A stretch of DNA of 64,000 bases. Source: Gigaspora rosea. Its lineage: Eukaryota > Glomeromycota > Glomeromycetes > Diversisporales > Gigasporaceae. Each line of letters opens with the position of its first letter. Positions within the stretch are counted from its first letter, which is position 1. Under the pieces are notes generated by a model, which was given only the letters and a program-made list of their open reading frames with translations, had not been told where the DNA came from and did not search any database. The position numbers were made by a program, and so were the translations under genes. The DNA lies in contig QKWP01001971.1 in the NCBI GenBank assembly GCA_003550325.1, positions 1 to 64,000 on the forward strand, in the 5' to 3' direction. Below, piece by piece: positions 35,009 through 47,389 of this stretch.

Positions 35009-38000
35009 AGGTAAAAGGGGGTATTATAGCCAGGTCAGAGTTTCTACTAATAAAACTCTTTAATAAATATATGAATTTTTTATAATAAATTATAATTTAA
35101 ACTATACACAATAAAGAATAAAATACTGCAAAAAAGATTTTCATACCATATACGTTTTTAGACAAAATGGTTAGTACACAAAAAAAAGACATAAAAAACC
35201 AGATTTTCAGGGGGTAGGGGGTATTGTGGCCAATTTCAAAAAAAAAATATTTTTTTTTTATAAGGTTTCATGGGTTCAAACCACTTACGTAACCCTTGTA
35301 GAATTCTCAAAATACTTTGTTATTTTTTTATTTAACAAAAAATAAGATTTTAGTATAAAACTGTAAAATTTTACTAGTGAAGGTAGTCTAACCCATGAAA
35401 TACAATTCTACTACCTCTTATTTTTTACAGTTATGTTGCTTTCTTTTTCTTGCGTTGTTCTTCTTTCTCTTGTTTCTTTTGCGCCCGTTCTTTTCTCTTT
35501 TGAATCGCCAATTCCTTCTTACGATTAGCTTCTGCGATTTTTCGATCTGCCTCTTCGTTCGCCTCTTTTAGTTGTTGCCAACTATCTTCGGAAGTAAGAA
35601 GTCGTGAAAATGGCAGGGTTTTTCTTTTTTTAAGAGGAGGTGACTCAGATTCCTGTAGATTTGAAGGAACTTTTTGGGTTTCAGCAAGCGAAGCCTGAGA
35701 AATCGAGTACTTAAGAGCAGAACGAAGAGAGCATGTTCCTGGATTCTTATAAGTTTATAACTCTTCTTTCATTGCTGCAAATTGAATCTTTAAAATTTCG
35801 TTTTCATTTTTAAGTAAGTCATTCTCATTTAAAAGAATCACATTTTCTTTTTCTAATAGGGCAACGTTTGAACGAGTAAGATGTAAATGAGTAGACGATT
35901 GTGAAAGTAGCTGTATAGGAGGTTGACTATTTGAAGGTAATGAAAGTGGCTGACTATCTGAAGATGCAATATCGAATCCCTCTGTTGCCAACGAAGGGTC
36001 CAAACGGTCTGGACTAATAGCCTCGAGATTGAACGGCCATATTTCCGTACCTTTGTAGGCGTTACAAATTGCTGTTGGCATATAGGTTTTAAGGAAAGCT
36101 GGGTCAAAAATGCTCGCGAAGGTATGTTTGGTTACTACCTTGCCATCATTATTTTTATATTTATCGCATTCCTTTGCATATTCATTTTTTAATTTGGCAA
36201 AGGGGATTTCGGAAGGCTGTAAAATATGCGTCGTATGAGGAGGAAGGCCATAAATAAGAATTCCGTTTTTGCAACAGAAATCAACGCACGAATAACTAAT
36301 GTGGCTTTTGTGACCATCGAGCATTAGTAAAACTGGATGGGTAGGCGGGATTGAGTTTTTAAAATGGGTAAGATACATTTGGAAAAGGTCTTCACGCATA
36401 TACCCAGTACTTGTAAACCCCATTACAGTTCCTGGGGGTGCACCATCTAACAAGCCAGGAATTACATGAACACCTTTATAGATAATTAAAGGTGGAATGT
36501 ACGACCCGGCGGCCAAAATCATGGGGCAACGGAAATATGTTCGTGTGAATTTCCATAAGAAACTTTGTGAACTTGCCATGCACCTTTTTTCGCGATGACC
36601 TTTTTCAACTTGGGCACAAGAACAAACCCAGTTTCGTCCATGTTCCAAATTTGCATGGGAGTAAGTAAATTTTTATCGATCATTTGTTTAAGCTTTTCAA
36701 AATGATTATTAACGATAAATGCATTCGCTCTTTGTGCCCGAGCTTCAGACAACTCTTGGGGAACACGAAATGAAAGCTCGGGATGAGCTTTCATAAAACG
36801 GGTCCAGCAATCCCGACCCAGCCCGCTATCACCAAAAGGATGTGGTCTTTTGTTTTTTTTCATTATTTCCATTACACAGTGATTAACACCAGACCGGGTT
36901 AAACCAAACCCAAGTTTTTGTATATTAATGCAATAACCAACGAGTTGGTTTTCTTCGTGTTCAGTAAGAATGGTAGGTGGGCCAGAAAGATTAGGAAGAC
37001 TATTATTTTTTATTGCGCGGCGAAGAGTGGTTCTAGGAATATCATAGCTTTCTGCTACGCTGCTTACACTGGGACATTTATGATTAGGTGGATAATTTTT
37101 GTATTCATTAAGTGCTGCGAAAATTTTTTGATTTCGACCATTATTATCAGTAACTGTTAGCATTTTATGTAATCTACTAAAGAAATAAAATAACACGAAT
37201 ACACAAATTTGTATGTTAAGTAATATAAAATAAATGGCAAATAATATTCGATTAGGCTTTTGGAACCTTAAACTTGGCAACGATGTAACTTGTAATAAAA
37301 ACGTGATAATGTAACTTGTAATAAAACGTGATTATAACGTGCCAATTTTTTTTTGTTAATGGTAATAGTATTGTGATGCAAGTTTCAAAAAAAGAAAGAT
37401 CAATGTTAAGGTTAAATAATTTAGCTTTAAATAACTCGATCTTGTTTTTTTACTTGTTGTTATCGCATCAAAATTGTTCGTGCATGGCTGATCGAAACTT
37501 TTATATAGCGGTAGGTATTTTATAATTTAATTTTATTTTCCATTGTCTATCAACACTAATTTACTGTATTTGCACCCGTATACACTTGTGGTCAAAATTT
37601 TTGAGGGCAAGATTTTTGATAGAAGAATTGTAGCTTCGCCGCAGGTATAAGAACGTGTTACTATGATAATGCATTTGTTTTTTTAAATATATTTAATCAT
37701 AAGTTATTTGAAGTACAATATTATATAAAGTTCATCGTTTAGATAACTTTTTCTAACGTGCAAAGTCGATTAACTTAGTGCAGAAACCTGTTTTTATCAC
37801 ACTACATTTATCTAATATTGAAAGCATTAAATAAGAAATTTCGTGATTTGCTTAAGTGACAATATCTTATGATGCAGTGGTCGGAATCAGATGAATTTTA
37901 TACCATTCGATTTGTCTCACCGCGACGAATCGAATGGTATAAAATTCACCCAATTCTGATCAACAGATCACAAGATATAGCGATTGGACACAATACCCCC

Positions 38001-38024
38001 TGGCCATAATACCCCCTTTTATCT
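35009..38024 (-). mobile_element. 3.0-kb pogo-type DNA transposon
   Basis: The ends read inward AGGTAAAAGGGGGTATTATA and AGATAAAAGGGGGTATTATG, flanked by TA (35007-35008 and 38025-38026). A second GGGGGTATTGTG word lies just inside each end (35217-35230 and 37990-38000). The transposase pseudogene at 35431-37163 occupies the middle on the minus strand. Clear ends and only two seen lesions in the gene make it one of the youngest large elements of the window. Confidence 0.9.
35431..37163 (-). pseudogene. pogo-type DDE transposase, two lesions
   Basis: Start chosen at the ATG at 37163-37161 (MLTVTDNNGRN); the open frame reaches upstream to 37280, but that part is hydrophobic and unlike the family. 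Order: psq-type helix-turn-helix (about residues 10-55), CENP-B/Tc5-type helix-turn-helix (about 65-130), then the DDE domain with NMDETGF (about 173), LLMLDGHKSH and LPPHTTHILQPSE. The third acidic residue is Glu where many relatives have LQPLD. A one-base frame change lies near 36523-36528, between SVAP and GSYIPPLI, and an in-frame TAA at 35755-35757. The same frame then continues for ~108 codons into a basic coiled tail ending KKKKAT. Cuts and pastes at TA in active relatives. Confidence 0.88.
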
Positions 38025-38029
38025 TATAA

Positions 38030-39230
38030 ACCTAACTATAGAACTAAATTTGAATTTTGACCAATCAAGCTTATCAATTTACTTAAATACTTTTTCTAGC
38101 CACCAGAACTAAAATGTAAATAAAATGGTTTAAAAAAATAAATCCTACCTTATGTAATATGAAAATAGACTTTGTAATTTTGTAGCCATAAAGAGCATGA
38201 ATCAAAATTTTTGAGAAAAAAAACAAATACAACCTTAACATTTAAAAAAATATAACATGTTTTTATATATGAATATTTCAATCAGTTAATTAGAGAAAAA
38301 TCATTTAAAGATTTATCTTATTAAAATTTTATACAATACCACATGCAGATTTGATTTTCATAGTGTATTGAAGACCCGAATGATATATACATTCAATGGA
38401 AGCAGCCACCAAAAGTGTTGTAAAAAAACGGAATAATCACACATATACAATTAATCCAAACCAGTAATAAATAGTTTAAATTAATTATAAAAATCACTCA
38501 CCTGCAACTTACGACTGCAACTCTAGTTTAGTCCATGATTAGTATTTCTTTCATCATCCCTGTTACTTCATAATTAGAGATCATGACTACATTATGATTA
38601 CGGATTATGACTACATTTCCGGGTAATGATTACTACATTTCTGTATAGTGAATTCCCATTACCACATTCTTTGTAAATAGTTATATGTCTTACCTCATTA
38701 TTGGTAATCGGGTAATTCTAGATAGATGTATAAAAGGATCACTATATGTAAAAGGGAAGGAATAACACACATAACGTTTTATCACATAACTCTTGTATAT
38801 AATAAATATATAATATTCGCTCTCCCAACAATATAAATTACATTCTTTTAATATCCTAATGTTCACGGCTTAAAGCTAAATTGGCAACGAAGTACACAAG
38901 TCTTCCCAAGCCGTGACAACGCACATAACGATAAATGTTCAAGCACTTTTTTTATTTATTTTAATTACATTAAACTCTGAAATTTTTGCTTCTCTTTGTA
39001 ACTGTATCACCAAAAAAATATTTATAACGATAAGTTTGAAATGTGTTAATCGAGTTTTATCTTTATATTTTATATATTTTTTTTTTTGACCTTGTGATGC
39101 TAGGGGTGGCGTGATCCATATTATCCAATTGGAGGGCTCTCGCGGATTAGGTGGTACAAATGCAAATCACCTGATTTACCCTGCATATTGTCGATCATAC
39201 ATCGAAATGTAGCAAAATTCTTTAAAAGTT
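38030..39230. other. AT-rich stretch, possible old solo LTR
   Basis: Between about 38559 and 38870 the order tgttacttcataatta, TATA-like tataaaagg (38728), aataaatatataatattcgc and a pyrimidine-rich end resembles a solo LTR. No partner LTR, coding part or target duplication was found, so this is weak. Further right, 39100-39230 is slightly GC-richer with no gene. Confidence 0.25.
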
Positions 39231-39235
39231 CATTT

Positions 39236-39545
39236 ATATTTAGGTTAGGGTTAGGTCTTTTGGAAAAGAGCATTGTGATACAGTTGGTGAATTAAATCTC
39301 TAATCAACTAATTTGATCCCTAATTGACTGATTAAATTACTAGTCAACTGATTTGATCTCCTATTAGGGTTAGGATCAGATGTTAGCAAGATGTATAGTT
39401 TCAAGGAAAACTTTTTATTAAAGCATGAAAGACGGTTTCTTATGCAGTTTACCGATTTTTTGGCAAAACGAACGTTTGTTTTGAGTTTTTCTGATCGTGT
39501 AACGTTACACCTGATCTTGAAATCCTATTGGTAATCTGGCACTAA
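39236..39545 (+). repeat. Dispersed TTACACCTGAT repeat, copy B
   Basis: Begins with ttaggttagggttaggt (39240-39256), has the short repeats aatcaactaatttgatc (39302-39358), the block aagcatgaaagacggtttct and ends gtaacgttacacctgatc (39501-39518). Confidence 0.65.
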
Positions 39546-40310
39546 CCTGTCACACATTCCGGACTTGCGCATGGGATATGATTGAATTTTGCAACAAAAA
39601 GGGTTACTCATGAAGAAGCCTCTATTTCTTTATATAACATATTCCATCCAACTATGTTGCTATTTATTGTTAGTGTTAACATTAATTATTATTTATCATC
39701 ATATAGCGATAAAAATACATATATTTTACATATACTAATTTATGACGTGAGTATTGTACCCAAGTATGAATCACCTGACTTTTTTTATATTATTGTTAAA
39801 TATTGTATTTAGATAGTGGCTTATATTAATTTTAAATAAATTTTATATTAGTTTCTAAATTTATTTTTATTTTTTTATATTGTATTTACAAATTAAAATT
39901 AAATATTACCGTTTATTAAGGACTAAATTTTATCTCAGAATTCAATACGCAAATGTTTATTAGTATGTTACTTTGAGTAACGCATCACCAAGTTGTACGT
40001 GTGTAAATATATAAGAGCAGTGTACTAAGCACATCCAAACAGTGAAAATTACTGGATTTAACATTAAAAAGTAGTAAATTTAGATGTCTTCAGATGATTT
40101 TCATGCAGTAATTATCGAAATAATCTTTGTTAAAAAAGTGCCTTTAATTGCAGCATAGTGTATATGTACTTGCTATTGATAATGTTGTGGATGATAACTG
40201 ATTATTCACTAGGATACTGTTTTCATGACGTGGCCGAAAGTCACGTTATTATACGATATCTGCTGTGAAGAAATCAGTAATTATCAGCCACAATTTCACC
40301 AATGATACGC
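39546..40310. other. AT-rich stretch, nothing recognised
   Basis: An open frame at 39582-39812 has no recognisable motif. No repeats seen. Confidence 0.5.
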
Positions 40311-40312
40311 TA

Positions 40313-40490
40313 TCCGACATGTCTGACTTCAACATCAAACGATTTTTATGAAAGTTTTTCGGCTCCCTCTAATACAAATACACAAATGTTATTCACCTCT
40401 TAAGAGGTGAATGAAAATTTGAGATTTTATTAGGAGGAAGCCGAATAACTTACACAAAAATCGTTTGATGTTGAAGTCAGACATGTCGGA
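40313..40490. mobile_element. 178-bp MITE with TA duplication
   Basis: Near-perfect 35-bp inverted ends beginning TCCGACATGTCTGACTTCAA, flanked by TA (40311-40312 and 40491-40492). A second small palindrome, ttcacctcttaagaggtgaa, sits at the centre (about 40393-40412). Confidence 0.85.
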
Positions 40491-40492
40491 TA

Positions 40493-41604
40493 ATAAAGAT
40501 TTAAACATCTTATTAGAATCGTTAACTTAAAATTTCAAATATTTTCCACTACTTACTAATGACAATGTATCACGTATACGAGAGTTAGCATTCGTCACAG
40601 ATCTAGAATACATAGAATTAGAATTTGGAACCAGTTTATTTTATATGTTTAAACCGATTAAAACCGGCTTAAGGCGTTAAAACCAGTTCCAAACTTTTAA
40701 CATGGAGAACCAATTATAAATACTTTCAAAAATCACCTGACAAAATTCAGAAAATTCTCTATTTTATTCTGAAGATTTGTACTATAAAATTAAATAAATT
40801 TTACGCCAAGTGTGACTGTGACTGATGTTGTCGAGAAATTTCGTACAAAAAGAAATTTGGTTTCGTCTATCAACAAAGCTACAAACAATATAAAATTTTC
40901 TCGATAATTTCTTGATCAAATTCTATAAAAAACATTTTTATTTTAATTCTACAGTTTGTAAAATCCAAATAAAAAGTTCATAAAATTTAGCTAGACAAAT
41001 ATTTGAGAAATTTTACTTTTAATTTTATAAAACTTGTAAATTTTTTGAATTATACAGCTTATAAAATTTGTTGCTGCTTGTGGAGATGTTGCGCATACAT
41101 GTGCATATTTACCACGCTTTAGCACGGACTTATTTCTTGAGTAAGCATACATTCCATTACAAAGAAAAATTCAAACTTATTTGAATTCAAAGTTAAAATA
41201 AATAAAACCAAATTTTAGTGAAATATGAGACTTTTTTTTTTTTTTGAAATAATTATTTACAAACTTTATTTTCAATTTAAGTTCCGTACACTTATTTATA
41301 TGATCACTTTTACTATCAATTACAATTTAATCTACATGTAACAAATATTATATACACAAAAAATCTGAAATTTCATTACATGAGATGGGATTCCCTTATA
41401 TGACTCTTCGTAATCATAAATTCGTTTTTAACTATTTTCGTAATTTGTTAACTTTATAAAACTCATCGTCATTTATTGCATAATCGCCATACTAGAAATG
41501 ATTATAGAATTATAGATAGCATATTTCTACTTACAGTAAACTTAAAAATAAAATTCCCCATATAATCTTAACATATTGAATATCAATTTTAAATAACCTT
41601 TTTT
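40493..41604. other. AT-rich stretch downstream of the HMG-box gene
   Basis: Contains a worn copy of the gttcttgatcaaattt / inverse pair of the 31896-33145 element at about 40890-41000, and small rttaaaccggtt-like words at 40648-40690. Otherwise nothing. Confidence 0.45.
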
Positions 41605-41916
41605 TTAACGCCTTCTGAATGTTCTTATTGGAAAACGGTTTGGAAGTAATGCATTTGTAGCTGTGGCCAAAATATTATATTGGGTTTTATCAGCTACAGT
41701 TGCACGATTCCATAGCTTGCTTTCGGCACAGGTTATTTCAGAATGATCTTCAATTCCAAGCCTTTCAGCTTCCCTACGGACATTAATCTTAAATACACCA
41801 TATGCAGTCACAGACTGAGAGTTAAAATGAATTGTAAGTCTATTTATTATATCATGTGGATTGTTAAGGCTTGGTGGAAATATATTTTGAATGTTCAAAT
41901 TTTGCATGAATGCCAT
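41605..41916 (-). CDS. Small HMG-box-like protein
   Basis: A 103-codon frame from ATG at 41916. Residues ~33-90 fit a single HMG box: an Ala-Tyr-Gly-Val-Phe helix-1 start, a basic ARG/LYS stretch (INVRREAERLG), a Ser-Lys-Leu-Trp pair (ESKLWNRATVADKTQY) and a final helix (NILATATNAL). HMG-box proteins of the MATA-HMG type are numerous in Rhizophagus and are usually short with one box, so the size fits. They bind the DNA minor groove and act in the nucleus. Codon use is less A/T-biased than the flanks, supporting a real gene. Two inverted repeats lie upstream. No intron needed. The match is by pattern, not by search. Confidence 0.55.
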   Translation of the reverse strand: MAFMQNLNIQNIFPPSLNNPHDIINRLTIHFNSQSVTAYGVFKINVRREAERLGIEDHSEITCAESKLWNRATVADKTQYNILATATNALLPNRFPIRTFRRR

Positions 41917-41973
41917 AGGGTGCTTATTTTTTTTATTTTTTTTTTAGAACAAAAAAAAAAAATCAACTGCAAC

Positions 41974-42022
41974 ATGAAATAGCGGTTATTTCTGAGAGCT
42001 TTGAATAGCGCTATTTCATGAT
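41974..42022. promoter_or_regulatory. Inverted repeat upstream of the HMG-box gene
   Basis: The word atgaaatagcg at 41974-41984 is mirrored by cgctatttcat at 42010-42020, with a 25-base loop. It lies ~60-105 bases upstream of the ATG of the minus-strand gene and could be a protein-binding site or a small MITE remnant. Confidence 0.35.
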
Positions 42023-42072
42023 ACATCAAATTAGACGCAAGTCAGCATTATAAATCTTTTTTTTACTGCCAT

Positions 42073-42138
42073 CTCAATGATATCTTTGTCACCATTGATC
42101 AAAAATCTCTTTTTACTTTTTGATAAAAGATATCATTG
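42073..42138. repeat. Short inverted repeat
   Basis: caatgatatctttgtc (42073-) pairs with gataaaagatatcattg (42121-42137). Confidence 0.45.
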
Positions 42139-42236
42139 AATTTGTTTATCTTTTCTTATCTTGTTTTTCAACATGTGCTTTATGTGAATTTTTTGCCCAG
42201 CATAGCTTTTCTGTGTATAAATCAAGAAACTCTTGG

Positions 42237-42238
<2 letters not shown>

Positions 42239-42269
<31 letters not shown>
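42239..42269. repeat. Poly(A) tract of ~31 bases
   Basis: A run of A with nothing else around it; a Phe-rich minus-strand frame across it is only its translation. Confidence 0.85.
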
Positions 42270-42271
<2 letters not shown>

Positions 42272-42329
42272 TTATGTGTATATAAACTAATCTTACTCCT
42301 TTTATTCAGGCGTAACAAACCGATTGAAT

Positions 42330-45300
42330 CGAATATGGATTGAATTAATAATCCTTAAATATTTAAAATCTTAGAATGTAAAAGGTGGCTTCATAGGCAA
42401 ATTATTGGGTTACCAGAAATTTCTTTGAAGAAAGTGTGATTTTCAAGATTTTAGCTATATTCATGTGACTAGGTAGATCATTTTTATGTAATATGTGTTA
42501 CACGAACTTGTAATTTGTAATTGGAAGAAAAAAACGGTTTATGATAAACGTTCCCCCGCAAGTTTCCCGCTCAATTGTTATAGTTTGGAGGATTTATTAT
42601 TGACATATTAAATAAAGTTTCTTATCATTGATTGATGGTACCAATGTGGATAATCTAGATTGCATGCGGAGTTTTTGTTACGTATTCCGCCTGAACTTAA
42701 CATGGTTAGTGATGTAACTCAAAATGTCCCAAATCTGTGTGATAAATAGTGTCACATAGTTTAAACAAGAGTAATATCATTATAGTTTGGCAATATAGCC
42801 AAAATATTATATATTGGTCACTTGATGTTTAATTTATCTATTAGATCTATTAGTTAATAGCTTTTAGCGTTTATCTTCTAATTTAAGTATGCCTTGTGTA
42901 AAAAAAAATAAAAAAAAAACCGTCACTTTATCTATAAGATTATGCAAGATGAATAACTTGGTTTGGATATGTAACCATGTAACCTACTTTTTGGTTATAA
43001 AATAAATGGAATTTACAGAACCTTGTTTTCGGTTTAAAATAAGTGGGATTTACAGAGCCTTATTCATAAATAATTTAAATTAAATAATTCGAAATGTAGA
43101 ATGTAAATTGTTAATAACTTGAATACTCTTTTAATATTATATTCATTCATGTATTGTATTCAGAAATTTCAAGTTTTCAAATTTTTATCAATTTTAATTA
43201 GTTTGAAGTTATATTTTACCTTCTCTTTGTTAAATTTACTTGTAATTTTCCTCTTTTGTAAAATTTAAATGTGCAACAATTATCATTGGCATTGTATTAT
43301 CTCATCAATGGCTGAAATAACTTCCGTGGGTAATTTTTTTGTGATGCGTAAAAAAATTTTTTTTCATGCAACCTTATCGCGCCATTTTCATTGGTTCATT
43401 GTTTAGAAAATTTTTTAAAAAATTTTTTAAAAAATTTTTTAAAAAATTTTTTTTGATAAACAAAATAACTTAAAAGTCAATTAGAATAAGATAAAAAATG
43501 AAAAACACGTCTTATATGCCATTAGTAATTTAATCGGCCCTGTGACTCTAATATATGTATTCCTTTAAGCTCATTAAATTACATAATTCGAAATCTGATG
43601 CACATAAGTTCTATCAATTTCAACTTTAAATATCTATACCACCATGTCTACGGCTTATTAATCAGTTAATCATATAGTCATACTCAGGGTTAGGGTTATA
43701 CAAATGAGTTTTTAAAGTTATTATTCAGACTGCAAGCTCGCGAATTATCCCGTACATTTCTATATTACCTTAATCACCATATCTCTATCACGTGTAATGC
43801 TCTGGCTCTTATGTTTACAAGTGAAAGAAGTTTCCGCTAATAACGGCTAGGATATTTTATTATCTTTGGTATTTCGGAAAATTACTCCAAACTTTGTCCA
43901 AGCCTTTGCTCACATTTTATGTTTGAATCTTCAATTTATCCCTAATTTGCAGTTTATAAATCCTAATCTTTAATTCCAGCTGGTAAATGTGTACTGCGCA
44001 GACTTTATCCTTATTTTAGACCCTAGCATTATTAATATAAAAAATTTTGTAAAAAAAAAAACTTAGCAATTAAATTAGATCTTGTTTCTCTATTAGATTG
44101 GGTTAGAACAGTTTTATTAACATCAAAATTCTCGAGAAAAAAGTTTCGCTATTGCATATAATGTATTAATCAAATTACTAATTTTTTTTTTTTTTGGATT
44201 ACTTTGATTCTTTTTGTGTTCCATTTGATTTTGAGTAAGCAAAATTTTAGGATAGTAACACCAAGCAGTTTACTCTAGATAAGGTAAGAAAGAACAGCTT
44301 ACTCTAGCCAATCAAATCGTTAGGTATGACTATACGTACTTTACGTACGTACCTACGTGAAAAAAAATCCAGGTAAATTATTACAAATCTATACTAGCAT
44401 GCATTTTGTTTAAAGTTGTTGTTTAATGCTAAAAGTGGATAATTGACTTTTCCATATATAAAGTATGACCATTCAAAAACATGAAGGTATCTAACTTTAT
44501 TGATTCGGTTGCAAATGTAGTATAAACTATTGCACGCAATTTATATAATTATTCCCTTCCATTATTAGCGAGATATATTTTATCTAACAATAAATTTTAT
44601 AATGAGCAGTTAACTTTTGTTATTATATTTATCCTTGTTTGTATGTCAAGCATATTAATTATTATAACAAGGGTATACTTTTAACATCTTTTAATCATTA
44701 TTTGTACAATAATGCTAAGAACGTCCTTACTTTGAATTTTAATTTTAAGCATAACAAATTGTTAACATTAGTATTGAAATATAAGTAACTAAACTTGATC
44801 GTATTAAATTATTTATTTATTTGAATGGGGTTATCGTTACGAGAATGAAATTGGAATTGAAAGGAATAAAGACAATCATTCACATCTTATTAAAAATTTG
44901 TTGATTTGAATTAATTTTAATGTAAATATCAAGTTAGCCATTATTTTTATCTAGGAATTAGGGGATTAAAATAGAATGCATCGAGTAATTAGTTAATATA
45001 ATAGATCTTTATGGATATTTTTAAATTAGTCTTCTATCAATTTATGAATCTTGGTGACTTTTTGAAATGCATTTATTTGCATACTGTATATAAATAATTG
45101 AATTATCTCAGTTTAATGATTGAAACAATAAACTGCGATGCAATAATCGGTGAAATTCAATGGATGGACTAATTCTAAAATAATAGACTATGTCGGTGCA
45201 CATTTGCAAATATTGTACAAATGGTATGATCTCAAAAGTAAACGAAAATTTTTAAAAAGAATATATATACTGCCAAATGTGGAAATTGTAGTAAGCTTTC

Positions 45301-46100
45301 AAATTAGACTCTCTTATTTTACAATTTAAAGTCTTTTAAAAAACCTTTGTAAAAAATGGTACAAAGAATAAAAAGGCTTCGCTTTTAAATCCATATTAAC
45401 TCTTCATTTCTATATAAATACTTATTATCGTTATTAACTACTGAAGCTAAACAATATATCCAGAAGATCTAACACTAGATAGTATCAATTATTGATTGAA
45501 ATTCAAATAAATTTTTTTTTGTATTGTATTATTTAATAGAATAAGTATTTGTTTTCATTTAAAAATAAATTTCAAAATACGAATCAGAACAAACAAGTTG
45601 AATAAAGCCTATTGTAACAAATAAAAATTTTGCATACGATAAAAATGGTAAAATTGATGATGGCTTACTTAACGTAAGGAGTATACGCCCAGAAAAGCGA
45701 ATACGCTCAAAATTGTTTGTAAACGTCCTAAAAATTAAAAATATATCAAAGTTTTTTGAATTTAATAAAGATTGATATAAATTCCAAGACACTTTTTTAA
45801 TAAAAAAATAAAGGTAAAACGCTTATCTCTTGAATTCGACTTATAACTTTAATAAACCTTGCGAGATTCAATTCGACGGACTGAATTGACTTGTAACTTC
45901 GTACTAGTTTATTAAGACTCGAATTCTTAGTATAGTGAACCCCTGTTTAAATTTTAAAATTGTGGCCATGTGACTTTTACCCGAGTTCTTTTAAGTCTCT
46001 TTCACTGATATTCTCCCTATTGATGACCCATCTCCTTTAACATCATCAGCGTCAGCACCTCTCAATACCATATATTAAATTCATTATTGTCTCTGAATAT
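42330..46100. other. 3.8-kb AT-rich stretch, no gene recognised
   Basis: No frame with a recognisable domain. Noted details: (TTTTTTAAAAAA)n at 43400-43460, a gggttagggttat word at 43686, an acgtac-rich spot at 44336-44360, and an open minus frame at 45559-45792 without motif. The absence of repeat families seen elsewhere makes this the least transposon-marked part of the window; weakly conserved genes with short exons could hide here. Confidence 0.45.
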
Positions 46101-46108
46101 AAAATAGC

Positions 46109-46133
46109 TGCGCAGCGTGCGATGCCGCGCAGG
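46109..46133 (-). mobile_element. Possible decayed Helitron 3' hairpin, minus strand
   Basis: On the minus strand ctgcgcggcatcgcacgctg/cgcag forms a GC-rich hairpin followed by CTAT. It lies just past reverse 95-bp repeats, the same order as at 21712-21887. CTAT instead of CTAG/CTAA makes it a weak candidate. Confidence 0.3.
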
Positions 46134-46229
46134 ACCATTACAATCACGTGCGTCAGATAAGGGAAAACCTGTCATCAGCTTTCAATTATATTTTTAATCT
46201 ATTTGATTCACTTGTCCGATACAAAATTG

Positions 46230-46425
46230 AAAGCCGATGATAGTTAAAGTGAACAGAATTTAAATGACTATGTTAATCATACATATATTTTCTCGAAACA
46301 CAATCAATAAAATGAAATTAAACTTCATAAGTTAATCATACATACTCACACTAGTAATTTACATTCTCTTGAAACACAATCGTTAAAGTGAACCGAATTA
46401 AACTTCATACTCGCCCTCCTTGCAT
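46230..46425 (-). repeat. ~95-bp repeat, reverse, two to three copies
   Basis: ttaaagtgaacagaattt, then gttaatcatacatatatttt/ctcgaaacacaat and aaagtgaaccgaattaaactt/catactcgccc. Directly followed by two worn copies of the 49-bp minisatellite (46410-46495). Confidence 0.8.
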
Positions 46426-46738
46426 TGTCATTGCAGCTACAGTGTATAATCACCAAATAAGAGCCTTACATTGCCCAAATGGTCGTGGAACCCATTTGAA
46501 CCTACCAATAACTAAACAAACAATAACCTTTTAGTAACTCGATTACACAAACCACATGCAATTACAACATTAACCAGAAAATACTCGCATCTAAAGTTGA
46601 GGTGACAAATCGAATATGTAATTCTATAAAGCCCTCCAATCTTGTATTTGACTGTAATTCTCGATAATTGTTCATGAAGAAATCGGTCATACCAACAATC
46701 ACTTTAAAGACATCACATTTCTTCGCCATTCCAAGATT

Positions 46739-46914
46739 ATTTTACAGACGATTAATTTACAGACGAATTCATTTCGTAAACAACCAATAGCTCATATAAT
46801 TTGATTCTACACTTAACCTTAGCAATAATGATTAGAATTACTTTGCAAAATAAGCTGCCAGTAAATATATCGTTTACAAAACAAACTTATCTGTAAATCG
46901 ATCATCTGTAAAAT
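46739..46914. mobile_element. 176-bp MITE built of ~16-bp words
   Basis: Inverted arms start attttacagacgattaattt on the left and attttacagatgatcgattt on the right read inward; the words ttacagacgaatt / tcgtaaac repeat inside. The centre has cttaaccttagcaataat. Same type as 30036-30352. Target duplication not clear. Confidence 0.65.
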
Positions 46915-47389
46915 AGGCTTATTAATGAAACGAGCGTCATTGAAAATGAGATTTCTTTGAAGCGATTGTAGGTACGTACCAAAGCATGACGAAACTAGTT
47001 ACTAAGCAATAGACGAACCCAAGCTCGAAAAAGAAATAGATTTTAAAAAATTTGGTGATCAAAAACGTTCTTTTTTGAAATTAATAATCTTTTAACATCA
47101 TAATGATAATTCGAAATTAATAATACTTCAATATCACATATCGTCCATTAACTATGATGTCATGTTACGACATTAGTCAAGAAATTACCGATCTAACAAT
47201 CATATGTATGTTCGAGAATGTCGCAATAGTAATAGTGCAAATTCAAAATACTGTATCGTAATAATTACCTGTTAAAGATTTCAGATGATAAAGAAATCAT
47301 AATTAATGATCAACATTTGAAAACGTCCTTACTTTAAATGACAAGCGACAATGAAATCATCATATTAGAAATTGAAAATCATAAATGAA

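Noticed and set aside
36918-37160. 80-codon plus-strand frame
   Set aside because: Antisense of the pogo transposase.
39240-39256. True interstitial telomere (TTAGGG)n
   Set aside because: Only two to three imperfect units, and the same motif lies inside several MITEs, so it is treated as part of those repeats.
42133-42318. Minus-strand frame with a Phe run
   Set aside because: Only the translation of a poly(A) tract.
45559-45792. 77-codon minus-strand frame in a repeat-poor region
   Set aside because: Slightly more balanced sequence and a ttttaatttttag acceptor-like word inside, but no recognisable motif or start context. Kept only as a possible exon for RNA-seq to test.
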